Below are positions 8,491 through 17,142 of a stretch of 64,000 bases of DNA, piece after piece (within the stretch, counting starts at the first letter, position 1; the number at the start of each line of letters is the position of its first letter). The position numbers were made by a program, and so were the translations under genes. A model generated the notes under the pieces. That model was not told the DNA's origin. It was given only the letters and a program-made list of their open reading frames with translations, and did not search any database. Source of the stretch: Ramlibacter monticola (GTDB lineage Bacteria; Pseudomonadota; Gammaproteobacteria; Burkholderiales; Burkholderiaceae_C); contig NZ_JAEQNE010000006.1 of NCBI RefSeq assembly GCF_016722785.1, positions 124,001 through 188,000 on the forward strand, in the 5' to 3' direction.

Positions 8491-9989
8491 TCCCCGCCGC
8501 CGTGACGCAGGCCTTCGCCATGGTGTTCGAGCCGGGCACGCTGGTGGCCATGCTGCTGGCCTCCCTGTTCGGCCTGTTCGTCGGCGCCGTGCCCGGGCTC
8601 ACCGCCACGATGGCGACGGCCCTGCTGGTGCCGGTGACCTTCTTCATGCCCCCGATCCCGGCCATCGCGACCATCGTCACCGCCACCGCGATGGCGATCT
8701 TCTCCGGCGACGTGCCCGGCTGCCTGCTGCGCATCCCCGGCACGCCGGCCTCGGCGGCCTACACCGACGAGGCCTTCGCCATGACGCGCAAGGGCCAGGC
8801 CGAACTGGCGCTCGGCGCCGGCCTGGTGTTCTCCGCCGTCGGCGGCCTGTTCGGGACCTTGGTGCTGATCGTCGCGGCGCCGGCGCTGGCCGAATTCGCG
8901 CTGCACTTCAGCTCCTTCGAGTACTTCTGGCTGGTGCTGCTGGGGCTGACCTGCGCCGTGTTCATCACCAGCGACGAACCGCTGAAGGGCGTGATCACGC
9001 TGCTGCTGGGGCTGCTGGTCGCCTGCGTCGGCCTGGGCAACCCGGCGGGCTTCCCGCGCTTCACCTTCGGCAGCACCGAGATGACCGGCGGCATCGGCAT
9101 GATCGCGATGATGATCGGCATGTTCGCGATCTCGGAGGTGATCCGCTTCGTGGTCGACACCAGCCCGCCCGCCGTACTGGCGGTGGAGAAGGTCGGCAAC
9201 GTGATGAAGGGCCAGTGGGAGCTGGCGAAGAAGTATCCCCTGCAGATCCTGCGCGGCAGCATCCTGGGCACCGCGGTGGGCGCCCTGCCCGGCGCCGGCG
9301 CGGACATCGCCGCCTGGATGTCGTATGCGATGAGCAAGAAGCTGTCGAAGGAGCCGGAGAAGTTCGGCACCGGGCACGTGGAGGGCATCGTCGAATCGGG
9401 CTCGGCGAACAACAGCGCGCTGGCCGGCGCCTGGATCCCGGCACTGGTGTTCGGCATTCCGGGCGACTCGATCACAGCCATCGTGATCGGCGTGCTGTAC
9501 ATGAAGAACATGAACCCGGGGCCGACGCTGTTCACGACCAACCCGCAGAACATCTACGCGGTGTTCCTGCTGTTCATCGTGGCCAACATCATCATGGTGC
9601 CGCTGGGGCTGCTGTGCATCAAGGTGGCCAAGCGCATCCTGCAGGTGCCGCGCAACGTGCTGATGCCGCTGATCCTGCTGTTCTGCATCGTCGGCACCTT
9701 CGCGATCAACAACTCGATCTTCGAGGTGACGGTGATGCTGGTGGCGGGCATCGTGGCCTACGTGCTGGAGGCCAACCGCTTCCCGATCGCGCCCGCGATC
9801 CTGGGCGTGGTGCTTGGCGGGATGCTGGAGGAGAACTTCATCACCTCCATGATCAAGTCCGGCGGCGACCTGTCGGCCTTCGTGGCGCGGCCGATCGCGG
9901 CGGGGCTGGCGGTGGTGACGCTGCTGGTGTGGTTCATGCCGCCGCTGCTGAAGGCGCTGCGGGCGCGGCGGGCGGCCGTGCCGGCGTAG
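8487..9989 (+). CDS. tctA: TctA large permease subunit
   Basis: This 500-residue polytopic membrane protein forms the translocation channel of the tripartite tricarboxylate transporter. Typical segments are FGLFVGAVPGLTATMATAL, CLLRIPGTPASAAYT, GALPGAGADIAAWMSYAMSK and GIVESGSANNSALAGAWIPAL, matching the conserved repeats of the family. The length matches family members (about 500). I start it at the GTG that overlaps the tctB stop; longer in-frame extensions would lie inside tctB. Probably one operon with tctC and tctB. Confidence 0.95.
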   Translation: MIPAAVTQAFAMVFEPGTLVAMLLASLFGLFVGAVPGLTATMATALLVPVTFFMPPIPAIATIVTATAMAIFSGDVPGCLLRIPGTPASAAYTDEAFAMTRKGQAELALGAGLVFSAVGGLFGTLVLIVAAPALAEFALHFSSFEYFWLVLLGLTCAVFITSDEPLKGVITLLLGLLVACVGLGNPAGFPRFTFGSTEMTGGIGMIAMMIGMFAISEVIRFVVDTSPPAVLAVEKVGNVMKGQWELAKKYPLQILRGSILGTAVGALPGAGADIAAWMSYAMSKKLSKEPEKFGTGHVEGIVESGSANNSALAGAWIPALVFGIPGDSITAIVIGVLYMKNMNPGPTLFTTNPQNIYAVFLLFIVANIIMVPLGLLCIKVAKRILQVPRNVLMPLILLFCIVGTFAINNSIFEVTVMLVAGIVAYVLEANRFPIAPAILGVVLGGMLEENFITSMIKSGGDLSAFVARPIAAGLAVVTLLVWFMPPLLKALRARRAAVPA

Positions 9990-9995
9990 CGGTCT

Positions 9996-11057
9996 TCAAA
10001 GCGCGCGGGGCATCGCCACGCGCAGCTTCTCCGCCCACGGCTGCAGCGCCTCGAGGATGCCGGCGTGCAGCGTAACGCCCTGAGCGCGCTGCTGCTGCGC
10101 CAGCGCATGGCCCTTCTCCCCCGGCAGGCGCACCGCCCTGCCCGCCTGCGCCGGGCGCGACGCATGGCACTGGCGCGCGACCTCGTCCATCTGCCGCACG
10201 AAGTCCGCCCGGCCGGCGAACGCTTCCGGGTCGAGGACCTGCAGGAACACCGTCGCGCCCCAACCCTGCTTCGGGTCGGCCCGGCCGAACCCCGCCAGGC
10301 CGCCGGTCAGGGCTTCGACCGTGAGCGACAGCCCGTAGCCCTTGTGCCCCGAATCGAGGCCGCCCAGCGGCAGGATCGTGCCCCGGGGTTCCTGGAACAG
10401 GACCGACGGATCGTCGGACGGCCGGCCCAGGCCGTCGATCACCCACTCGGCCGGCAAGCGGCCGCCCTCGTCGTGCAGTCGCTTGGTCAGCCCGTTGGTG
10501 GTGGCGGAGGTGGAGATGTCCGTCACGATGGGCGCCCCGCTCTTCGGGATGCCGATGGAGATCGGGTTGGGCGTGAACACCGCGTCCAGCCCGCCGTAGG
10601 GCGCGACGCTGGCGGAGTTCGCGTCCGAGGAGGCCAGGATCATCATGAGGCCCTGCTCCGTCGCGCGCTGGTGGAAGGCGGCGAGGCAGGCGATGTGGTG
10701 GCTCTGGCGGATCACCACGGTGCCGGTGCCGCACTGCCTGGCCTTGGCCGCGGCGGCCTCCATGGCCTGCAGCACCAGCCAGGGCCCCGGCAGCCGCCGG
10801 CCGTTCCAGGTGAGCGTGGCGGGCGACTCGCCGATCACCTGCGGGCCGCCGTCCACGCGCATCGAGCCGGACTCGACCTCGCGCAGGTAGGACGGCAGCA
10901 ACTGCAGCCCGTGCGTGGTGTGGCCGAGCAGGTCGCCGTCGACGAGGATCTCGGCGACACCCTGGGCCTTGTCGTCGGGCATGCCCCCCGCGACGAGCAG
11001 CTTGCGCGCGAAGGAGAGCAGGTCGGTGGCGGCGTAGCGGGGCGTGGACTGCTTCAT
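9996..11057 (-). CDS. Malate/L-lactate/ureidoglycolate-type dehydrogenase (LDH2 family)
   Basis: This 353-residue cytosolic NAD(P)-dependent 2-hydroxyacid oxidoreductase belongs to the LDH2/MDH2 fold. Diagnostic segments are DLLGHTTHGLQLLPSYL, VVIRQSHHIACLAAFHQRA (the Ser-His-His active-site region), FTPNPISIGIPKSG, DISTSATTNG and LGGLDSGHKGYGLSL. Length agrees with the family. It converges on tctA with only 6 bases between their ends and could metabolise the acid imported by TctCBA, but this is inference. The ribosome-binding site is weak. Confidence 0.92.
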   Translation of the reverse strand: MKQSTPRYAATDLLSFARKLLVAGGMPDDKAQGVAEILVDGDLLGHTTHGLQLLPSYLREVESGSMRVDGGPQVIGESPATLTWNGRRLPGPWLVLQAMEAAAAKARQCGTGTVVIRQSHHIACLAAFHQRATEQGLMMILASSDANSASVAPYGGLDAVFTPNPISIGIPKSGAPIVTDISTSATTNGLTKRLHDEGGRLPAEWVIDGLGRPSDDPSVLFQEPRGTILPLGGLDSGHKGYGLSLTVEALTGGLAGFGRADPKQGWGATVFLQVLDPEAFAGRADFVRQMDEVARQCHASRPAQAGRAVRLPGEKGHALAQQQRAQGVTLHAGILEALQPWAEKLRVAMPRAL

Positions 11058-11187
11058 GGGGATGGAAGTGGTCGGGTCCGGCGCAGTCTAGCCGGGTGGA
11101 CACACACCTCGTTACGGACATCCCCTAGCCGGCGGCCGCGCACTCACAATCGTTTCAACAACAACGGCCGAGTTTTCCTTTCTCCCG

Positions 11188-12450
11188 ATGTTCTCCAACC
11201 TGTGGGCCTGGCTCTCCTTCCTCCTGATCGCGGCCCTGGTGACCGTGATCTGGTCCATCCGCCGGCACCGCAGCCCGGTCCTGCAGGTCACCTCCGAGTC
11301 CGGCATCGACAAGCTGATGCCCTCCCTGTCCGGCCTGACGCTCAGCACTTCGGTGGAAGGCAATGGGGTGGAGGTGCTGGAGAACGGCGCCTTCTTCGAC
11401 GTCCTGATCGAGCGCATCCGCGCGGCGGAGCACTCGGTGCATTTCGAGACCTTCCTGTGGAAGCCCGGCGAGCTCTCCAGCCGCATGGCGGCCGCCTTCA
11501 TGGACCGCGCCCGCGCCGGCGTGCCCGTGCGCATCCTGCTGGACGCGCAGGGCAGCAAGACCATCGAGCAGGACATGGTGCTGCGGCTGCGCGAGCACGG
11601 CTGCAAGCTGAAGTTCTTCCACAAGAAGTCGCTCTACACGATCGGAGTGCTGAACGACCGCGACCACCGCAAGCTGTGCGTGATCGACGGGCGCGAGGCC
11701 TTCGTCGGCGGCCACTGCATCACCGACGAATGGCTCGGGGACGCCGAGGACGGCAAGCACTTCTCCGACGTCAGCGTGCGGCTGCACGGTCCCATCGTGC
11801 ACAGCATCCAGGGCGCGTTCAGCGAGAACTGGGCCGGCGAGACCGGCGAGCTGTTCGTGGGGGACGCCTTCTTCCCCGTGCTGCACAAGGCCGGCGGCAC
11901 GGCCATCCACGCCGCCTTCGTGAAGCCGGAGAACTCCGCGCCGGCCGTCAAGATCCTGCACCACGCGGTGCTGTGCCTCGCCCGCGAGAAGATCTGGATC
12001 CAGAACCCCTACTTCATCCCCAAGGTGGAAGCGATCGAGGCGCTGGCCGCGGCCGTGAAGCGCGGCGTCGACGTGCGGGTGCTGATGCCGGCGGCCAGCG
12101 GCTCCGACAGCCCGATGGTGCAGCACGCCGGCCACCGCCATTTCGAGACGCTGCTGCGCGGCGGCGTGCGCCTGTTCGAATACCCGCACACCCTGCTGCA
12201 CCAGAAGCTCATGACGGTGGACGGCTGCTGGTGCGCCGTGGGCTCGACCAACTTCGACGACCGCTCCTTCGACACCAACGACGAGATCACGCTGGGCATC
12301 CTCGACCGCGACATCGCCGCGCGCTTCGATGCGATCTTCGACAAGTACGTCCGGCGCGCCGAGGAGGTCGACCTGCAGAAGTGGCGCAAGCGCGGCGTGC
12401 TGCACAAGCTGCACGACAACGCCGCCTACCTGCTCAACGACATCCTCTAG
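11188..12450 (+). CDS. Cardiolipin synthase-like phospholipase D family protein
   Basis: This 420-residue membrane-anchored enzyme has an N-terminal hydrophobic helix (residues 8-24) and two phospholipase D domains. The HKD motifs are HRKLCVIDG (His160, Lys162, Asp167) and HQKLMTVDG (His338, Lys340, Asp345), the latter followed by GSTNFDDRSF. This arrangement matches bacterial ClsA/ClsB-type cardiolipin synthases, which condense phosphatidylglycerol into cardiolipin. Its 3' end overlaps the convergent multidomain protein gene by four bases. The Shine-Dalgarno region is weak. Another phosphatidyltransferase activity is possible. Confidence 0.92.
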   Translation: MFSNLWAWLSFLLIAALVTVIWSIRRHRSPVLQVTSESGIDKLMPSLSGLTLSTSVEGNGVEVLENGAFFDVLIERIRAAEHSVHFETFLWKPGELSSRMAAAFMDRARAGVPVRILLDAQGSKTIEQDMVLRLREHGCKLKFFHKKSLYTIGVLNDRDHRKLCVIDGREAFVGGHCITDEWLGDAEDGKHFSDVSVRLHGPIVHSIQGAFSENWAGETGELFVGDAFFPVLHKAGGTAIHAAFVKPENSAPAVKILHHAVLCLAREKIWIQNPYFIPKVEAIEALAAAVKRGVDVRVLMPAASGSDSPMVQHAGHRHFETLLRGGVRLFEYPHTLLHQKLMTVDGCWCAVGSTNFDDRSFDTNDEITLGILDRDIAARFDAIFDKYVRRAEEVDLQKWRKRGVLHKLHDNAAYLLNDIL

Positions 12451-15353
12451 AACCCGCGCAGGTCGTCCACCGGCAGGGGCAGCTGGGCCAGCCCCGTGAT
12501 GCTCTTGAGCGTGCGCGCGATCACCTCGACGTTGTTGTCGAAGCTGCCGTGGCTCGCCGCGATGGTTTCCGGGGACTTACCGGCTTCCGCTGCGCAAGGC
12601 ACCCGCGGGCCGGACACCACCACCGTGCGCTGGTCCAGCCGCGCGTCGCGCGCGGCGAAGCGCCAGCGGCTGAGCGCCTCCATGGTGGTGCTGGAGCCGT
12701 CCCAGCCCACGTAGTCGGGCTTCTCCACGTTGGCCATGCCCAGCAGCGGCGTGCGCAGGTCGGGCTCGAGCGCATTGGAGACCATGTACAGCAGCGACTT
12801 GCGGTAGATCGCCACGACGTTGTCGTCGCGCTCCTGGTCGTCGGACAGCACGTGCAGCCACAGCTTCTTCAGCAGTTCCTCGTGCGGCGCGTAGTAGCGG
12901 TTGGCGAACTGCACCGTGCACGCAGGCGCGAACAGGTGCGCGGACGCGATGCGCTCCTTGAGGTCGCGCCGGGCGAACTCCTCCAGCAGGTGGCCCAGGA
13001 TGATCGAGCCGGCGGAGTGCCCGATCAGGTGGATCTCCAGCTGCTCGCCCCAGGTCGCCGCGAGTTTCTGCAGGGCCTGCGCCAGGTAGTCCCCGGCGCG
13101 GTTGGACATGCAGGAGAAGCGCGCGTTCTCCTTCATCTCGCTCCACACCAGCTTGCCGGGGCCGCGGCCCAGCAGGCGTTCGAGCAGCGCGTCGGTGGCG
13201 TCGAGCAGGCGCTCGCGCGCACCGCCCACCAGCCCCGGTGCCTGCCGGAAGGCGTCTTCCACCGCATCGGCGAGCGATTCCAGCATCCCGGTCTTCCACA
13301 CCAGGAACAGCGGGTAGCAGCCGTTGCCGATGAAGAAGCGGCCCATCGCCCGCGCCCGTTCGATGGCATCGGCCTCGCTGTTCAGGCCGCCGTGCGCGTA
13401 GATCACCAGCCGCTTCCTGGCCCCTGCCATCGCCCGCGGGTCGGTGCGGAACCAGTGGTCCGGCAGCGCGCAGGCCTGGTACAGCAGCGAGCGCGAGAGC
13501 TCGTCCTGGCTCAGGTAGCGGCTCACGCGGCCGTCGTTGCCGACGACGACGCTGTGCTCATAGGCCGTCGCCGCATCCCACCAGCGCGACTTGTCGACCG
13601 CCTTGCCGGCCCGGCCCTTCGGATCGGTGCCGCCCGCTGCCAGCCGCCCCTGCACCACGCCCGGCACGCCCAGCGAGGCCACCCACGCATCCATGGCATT
13701 GGCCAGCCAGTCCTCGTAGGTGAGCACGGCGAAGCCGCCGATGCCGAAGCGCCGGCCCCAGGAGTTCTGCACGATGAAGCCGCGGCTGTTGAAGCCCACG
13801 ATGGCGAAGGCGTGGCCGTCGCTTTTCGAGGCCTTGCCGCTGAACGCGATGGCCGGCAGCGTGTCGTGGGTGGGCGTGCCCCTGTCCTCGGCGTCGCGCT
13901 GCAGGGCCGTCCAGCCCTCGTGCGTGTAGGCCGAAACGTAGATGGCCTGCGACTGCACGATGGCCGCCTGCAGGTCGGTGATCGACTGCGTGTCGATGCG
14001 GTAGTACACGCCCAGCGTGGTCTGCGCCGCGCGCTCGGCATAGCCGAAGCGCGGGCGCGTGTGGTCGGGCCAGTCCGGCTCCAGGCACACGCCGTGGTTG
14101 AACCAGCCCTTGAGCGCGCCGCGGCAGCTGGAGCCGTCGTAGTCCTCGCCCTCGTACTCGTCGTAGCGGCGCGCGTAGTTGTACAGCATGCGCGCGCTGA
14201 CCTGCTTGAGTTCCGGCGCGTAGCCGGCCTTCTGCCAGCGCGCGAAGTTGATCACGCAGGCCAGCCCGTAGCCGGTGCAGGAGGAGTCGGCGCCCTGGTC
14301 CAGCACCATGGAGCGGTACTCGGCGAAATACTCGCGCACCGCCTTCTCGGGAGGATGCGCGTCGGGCAGCAGGATGGGCGCGGGCTGGTACGGGCGGTCG
14401 CGCAGGTCGGGCGGATCCTTGCGGGTGTCGCGCGTGCGCCGGACCTGCGGCTGCTGGGTGCCGGCCGCCGCCGCGGCGCCTGCCCCTGCCAGGCCCGGCT
14501 CGGGGCGGGCCGCCACCAGCCGGCCGTCGTCCGGCCACACGTCCTCCGCGATGCGGAACACCTGGCGGAATTCCTCCAGCCCGTGCGCGCCGCCGTTGAC
14601 CAGCTTGCGGGCCGCGCCGTAATCGCCGCGCGCCAGCGCCGCACGCATCCGGTCCGCGCAGTTGGCCAGGAACTGGGCCAGCAGCACCGCGGCCACCTCG
14701 GGGGCGTTGGCCAGTTCGGGGTTCGTGGTCAGCCGGGTGTCCAGCCCGATCTGCTTCGAGTAGCGCTGGTAGTTGTCGGCGCCGGTGAGCTGGATGAAGC
14801 CGCGCCCGCAGTAGCGCGCGCCGTCCCCGCTCTGCCGGTTGCCGAGCAGCTCCCCTCGCCGCGTTCCCGGCTCGTAGGCGCTGAAGGGTGGCTTGCCCGG
14901 CAGCGTGTTGAAGCGGGACGGGAATTCGCTGATCGGCACGAAGCCCGCCGTCTCGGCGCGGATGGTTCCGAGCGCCGCCAGGATCATCGGCCGGTCGACC
15001 AGGCCCAGCGCCTCCAGCGCGTCGGTGATGTAGGGCAGGAAGCGCACGATGTTCGACGGCTTGGTCTGCGGGAACAGCGCGCGGATCGCCGCCAGTTCCG
15101 GCTTGATCTCCATGGCGACGGGCGGGGCGAGCCGCAGCAGCTGGCGGCAGTGCGGCCCCGCGATACCGTCGGCCACAGCGCCGATGCCGGCCTGCCAGTG
15201 GCGCAGCGCCGCTTCGGTCTCGGCGTCGAACGCGTCGTTGGTGCCCAGGCCGGGAAAGGCGGCGGCGCTGGCTCCGAGCTCGCCCGCCAGGGCGGTCTTC
15301 AGCTTGCGGACGGACTCGCCCGTGTCGCCCTTCAGGAGGAAATGGCTGGCCAT
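12447..15353 (-). CDS. Multidomain protein: peptidoglycan-binding / GH19-like / papain-like protease / alpha-beta hydrolase
   Basis: This 968-residue protein joins four recognisable modules. Residues 5-75 resemble a peptidoglycan-binding domain (GDTGESVRKLKTAL, ETEAALRHWQ). Residues 85-275 look like a GH19 chitinase/endolysin domain, with RAETAGF (candidate catalytic Glu134) and YCGRGFIQLTG (181-191). An Ala/Gly-rich linker covers about 287-310. Residues 340-560 form a papain-like protease with Gln353, Cys359 (DQGADSSCTGYG), His514 (DGHAFAIVGF) and Asn530 (NSWG), a full C1 catalytic set. Residues 640-900 are an alpha/beta hydrolase with YAHGGLNS and GHSAGS (Ser780). No signal peptide or membrane helix is seen. 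The start follows GGGAG; an in-frame upstream Met is less likely. It may be an exported wall-active or antibacterial enzyme, but the role is unknown. Confidence 0.85.
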   Translation of the reverse strand: MASHFLLKGDTGESVRKLKTALAGELGASAAAFPGLGTNDAFDAETEAALRHWQAGIGAVADGIAGPHCRQLLRLAPPVAMEIKPELAAIRALFPQTKPSNIVRFLPYITDALEALGLVDRPMILAALGTIRAETAGFVPISEFPSRFNTLPGKPPFSAYEPGTRRGELLGNRQSGDGARYCGRGFIQLTGADNYQRYSKQIGLDTRLTTNPELANAPEVAAVLLAQFLANCADRMRAALARGDYGAARKLVNGGAHGLEEFRQVFRIAEDVWPDDGRLVAARPEPGLAGAGAAAAAGTQQPQVRRTRDTRKDPPDLRDRPYQPAPILLPDAHPPEKAVREYFAEYRSMVLDQGADSSCTGYGLACVINFARWQKAGYAPELKQVSARMLYNYARRYDEYEGEDYDGSSCRGALKGWFNHGVCLEPDWPDHTRPRFGYAERAAQTTLGVYYRIDTQSITDLQAAIVQSQAIYVSAYTHEGWTALQRDAEDRGTPTHDTLPAIAFSGKASKSDGHAFAIVGFNSRGFIVQNSWGRRFGIGGFAVLTYEDWLANAMDAWVASLGVPGVVQGRLAAGGTDPKGRAGKAVDKSRWWDAATAYEHSVVVGNDGRVSRYLSQDELSRSLLYQACALPDHWFRTDPRAMAGARKRLVIYAHGGLNSEADAIERARAMGRFFIGNGCYPLFLVWKTGMLESLADAVEDAFRQAPGLVGGARERLLDATDALLERLLGRGPGKLVWSEMKENARFSCMSNRAGDYLAQALQKLAATWGEQLEIHLIGHSAGSIILGHLLEEFARRDLKERIASAHLFAPACTVQFANRYYAPHEELLKKLWLHVLSDDQERDDNVVAIYRKSLLYMVSNALEPDLRTPLLGMANVEKPDYVGWDGSSTTMEALSRWRFAARDARLDQRTVVVSGPRVPCAAEAGKSPETIAASHGSFDNNVEVIARTLKSITGLAQLPLPVDDLRGF

Positions 15354-15496
15354 GCGTGCTCCCGTTGCGTGGAGAGAGGCCCACGCTATGCCTCTGCACG
15401 GCGGCAATCATCCCCCTGATGGGCGAAGGGGCCCGGCCCGCCGACCGGCGGCTGCGGGCGGGATACCCCCCTCGCCTTCGGTGAGAATCGCGCCCT

Positions 15497-16366
15497 ATGG
15501 CCCGACCGCTCGCCGAAGACCTCCCGCCCGAAGCCCTTCGAATCCTGAAGCAGGCCAGCCGGCTGACCTCGCCCTGCGGTGAGGGCGACATGGTCTGGCA
15601 CGCCTGGGGCGACGGCGAGCCGCTGGTGCTGCTGCACGGGGGCAGCGGCAGCTGGGCCCACTGGATCCGCAACGTCGAGGCCCTGGCGGCCGGCGGCCGG
15701 CGCGTGCTGGTGCCCGACCTGCCGGGTTTCGGGGATTCGGAGCGGCCCCCGGGCAACGGCGACGCGGACGGCGTGGTGCCCGTGCTCGCCGAGGGCCTGC
15801 CCTACCTGCTCGGCATGCAGGCCGTCGACATCGTCGGCTTTTCCTTCGGCGGGCTCTGCGCCGGACTGCTGGCCGCGGCGCACCCGGAACTGGTGCGGCA
15901 GCTGGTCCTGGTCGGGGCGCCCGGCTTCGGCCTGCGCGAGAAGCGCCTCACGCTGGTCGCGTGGCAGCACCTCGACGACCCGCACGCGCGCGAGTCGGCG
16001 CATCGGCGCAACCTGGCCACGCTGATGCTGCACCGGCCGGAATCCGTCGACGCGCTCGCGGTCGCGGTGCAGGCGGCCAACGTGCCGCACGACCGAATGC
16101 GCCGCCGCAAGCTCGCCATGACGGACGTCCTGCTGCGCAACCTGCCCGCGATCGAGTGCCCGGTGGACGCGATCTACGGCGAGCACGACGCGCTGTACAG
16201 CGGTGGCATGCTGGCCGAGCTGGAGCGCCTTCTGGCGGCTGCGCCCCGTTTCGGCCGCCTGGTCCTGATCCCGGAGGCCGGACATTGGGTACAGTTCGAG
16301 GCTCCCGCGGCCTTCCACGCCGCGCTACACCAGCTGCTCGACGAACGCAAGCCCAAAGCGACGTGA
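15497..16366 (+). CDS. Alpha/beta-hydrolase fold protein
   Basis: This 289-residue enzyme has the classical hydrolase layout: oxyanion loop VLLHGGSGSWAHW, strand VLVPDLPGFGDSERP, nucleophile elbow VGFSFGGLCAG (Ser in GFSFGG), an acid in YGEHDALY and the C-terminal His in IPEAGHWVQFE. It has no signal peptide. The family includes esterases, haloalkane dehalogenases and meta-cleavage product hydrolases, and the sequence does not single one out. It is divergent from the large multidomain gene and sits 86 bases upstream of a LuxR-type regulator. Confidence 0.88.
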   Translation: MARPLAEDLPPEALRILKQASRLTSPCGEGDMVWHAWGDGEPLVLLHGGSGSWAHWIRNVEALAAGGRRVLVPDLPGFGDSERPPGNGDADGVVPVLAEGLPYLLGMQAVDIVGFSFGGLCAGLLAAAHPELVRQLVLVGAPGFGLREKRLTLVAWQHLDDPHARESAHRRNLATLMLHRPESVDALAVAVQAANVPHDRMRRRKLAMTDVLLRNLPAIECPVDAIYGEHDALYSGGMLAELERLLAAAPRFGRLVLIPEAGHWVQFEAPAAFHAALHQLLDERKPKAT

Positions 16367-16427
16367 ACGGATCACACTTACACCGGTATCGAGTCGTTTT
16401 ACGGCGTTGCCGTCCGTTCCTAGACTC

Positions 16428-16446
16428 TCCTCCATCTTTTGGAGGA
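16428..16446 (+). promoter_or_regulatory. Possible Shine-Dalgarno-sequestering hairpin
   Basis: TCCTCC, a 7-base loop ATCTTTT and GGAGGA form a perfect 6-bp stem. The right arm is the ribosome-binding site of the LuxR-type gene that starts at 16453. The structure could reduce translation of this gene when folded. Only sequence complementarity supports it. Confidence 0.45.
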
Positions 16447-16452
16447 CAGACC

Positions 16453-17142
16453 ATGGAAGCAGCCACCCAGTCGCCCACGACCTTCACCCTTCCCCGGCCG
16501 GTGGCCATGCCCACGCCCACGGATCCGCGTACGGTGGCCCGCTGCGCCTGGCGCGTGCTGGAGGAAATCGACTACGGCCTGATCCTCCTCAGCGCGACGG
16601 GCGAACTGCAGCACGCCAACCAGCTGGGCTGGAGCGAACTGTCGCGCGCCCGCTTCCTCCACACCGAGAGCGGGCAGGTGGTAGGCCAGTCCGTCGCCCT
16701 CACCCAGGAACTGCGCCGCGGCCTGCAGGCCGCCGCCCAGGGCCGCCGCCACATGCTGATGCTGCGCGACGGCGGCGACGTGCTGCCCGTCACCTGCGTC
16801 CCGCTGATGCCCATGGAAGGCAGCGCCACGCCGGTGCTGCTGATGCTGGCCCGCCAGAGCGCCACCCGCAACCTGAACGTGGGCTTCTTCTCGCGCACCC
16901 ACGGCCTGACCGCCGCGGAGGAGTCCGTCCTGCGCCACCTGTGCGAGGGCCTGCAGGTCAAGGAGATCGCGCGCGCCAAGGGGATCACGCCGTCCACCGT
17001 GCGCACGCACCTGCGCTCGCTGCGCGAGAAGACGGGGCTGCGGCACATCCGCCTGCTGGCCCAGCGCGTGGCGATGCTGCCGCCGATGCTTCCCACCAAC
17101 CCGACGCTGCCGGGCACGCCCGGCCGCATGGTGCACCAGTGA
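16453..17142 (+). CDS. LuxR-type HTH transcriptional regulator with PAS-like sensor region
   Basis: This 229-residue protein ends with a LuxR/GerE DNA-binding domain: LTAAEESVLRHLCEGLQVKE, then IARAKGITPSTVRTHLRSLR. The N-terminal half (VLEEIDYGLILLSATGELQH) looks like a PAS fold, so it probably senses a small molecule or redox cue. There is no phosphoacceptor receiver domain. The ATG follows a GGAGG site that is itself in a hairpin. Its stop overlaps the GTG of the next regulator gene by four bases, implying co-translation of two regulators. Targets are not visible. Confidence 0.87.
   Translation: MEAATQSPTTFTLPRPVAMPTPTDPRTVARCAWRVLEEIDYGLILLSATGELQHANQLGWSELSRARFLHTESGQVVGQSVALTQELRRGLQAAAQGRRHMLMLRDGGDVLPVTCVPLMPMEGSATPVLLMLARQSATRNLNVGFFSRTHGLTAAEESVLRHLCEGLQVKEIARAKGITPSTVRTHLRSLREKTGLRHIRLLAQRVAMLPPMLPTNPTLPGTPGRMVHQ

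Noticed and set aside
8017..9989. In-frame extension of tctA upstream of its GTG
   Set aside because: The extension would lie inside tctB and the GTG at 8487 exactly overlaps the tctB stop.
12447..15407. 18-residue longer start of the multidomain protein
   Set aside because: The downstream Met is preceded by GGGAG and begins with the peptidoglycan-binding domain.
10065..15419. Very long rightward open frame covering the cardiolipin synthase and multidomain region
   Set aside because: It is open only because of GC bias; it overlaps real genes on both strands and shows no domain.
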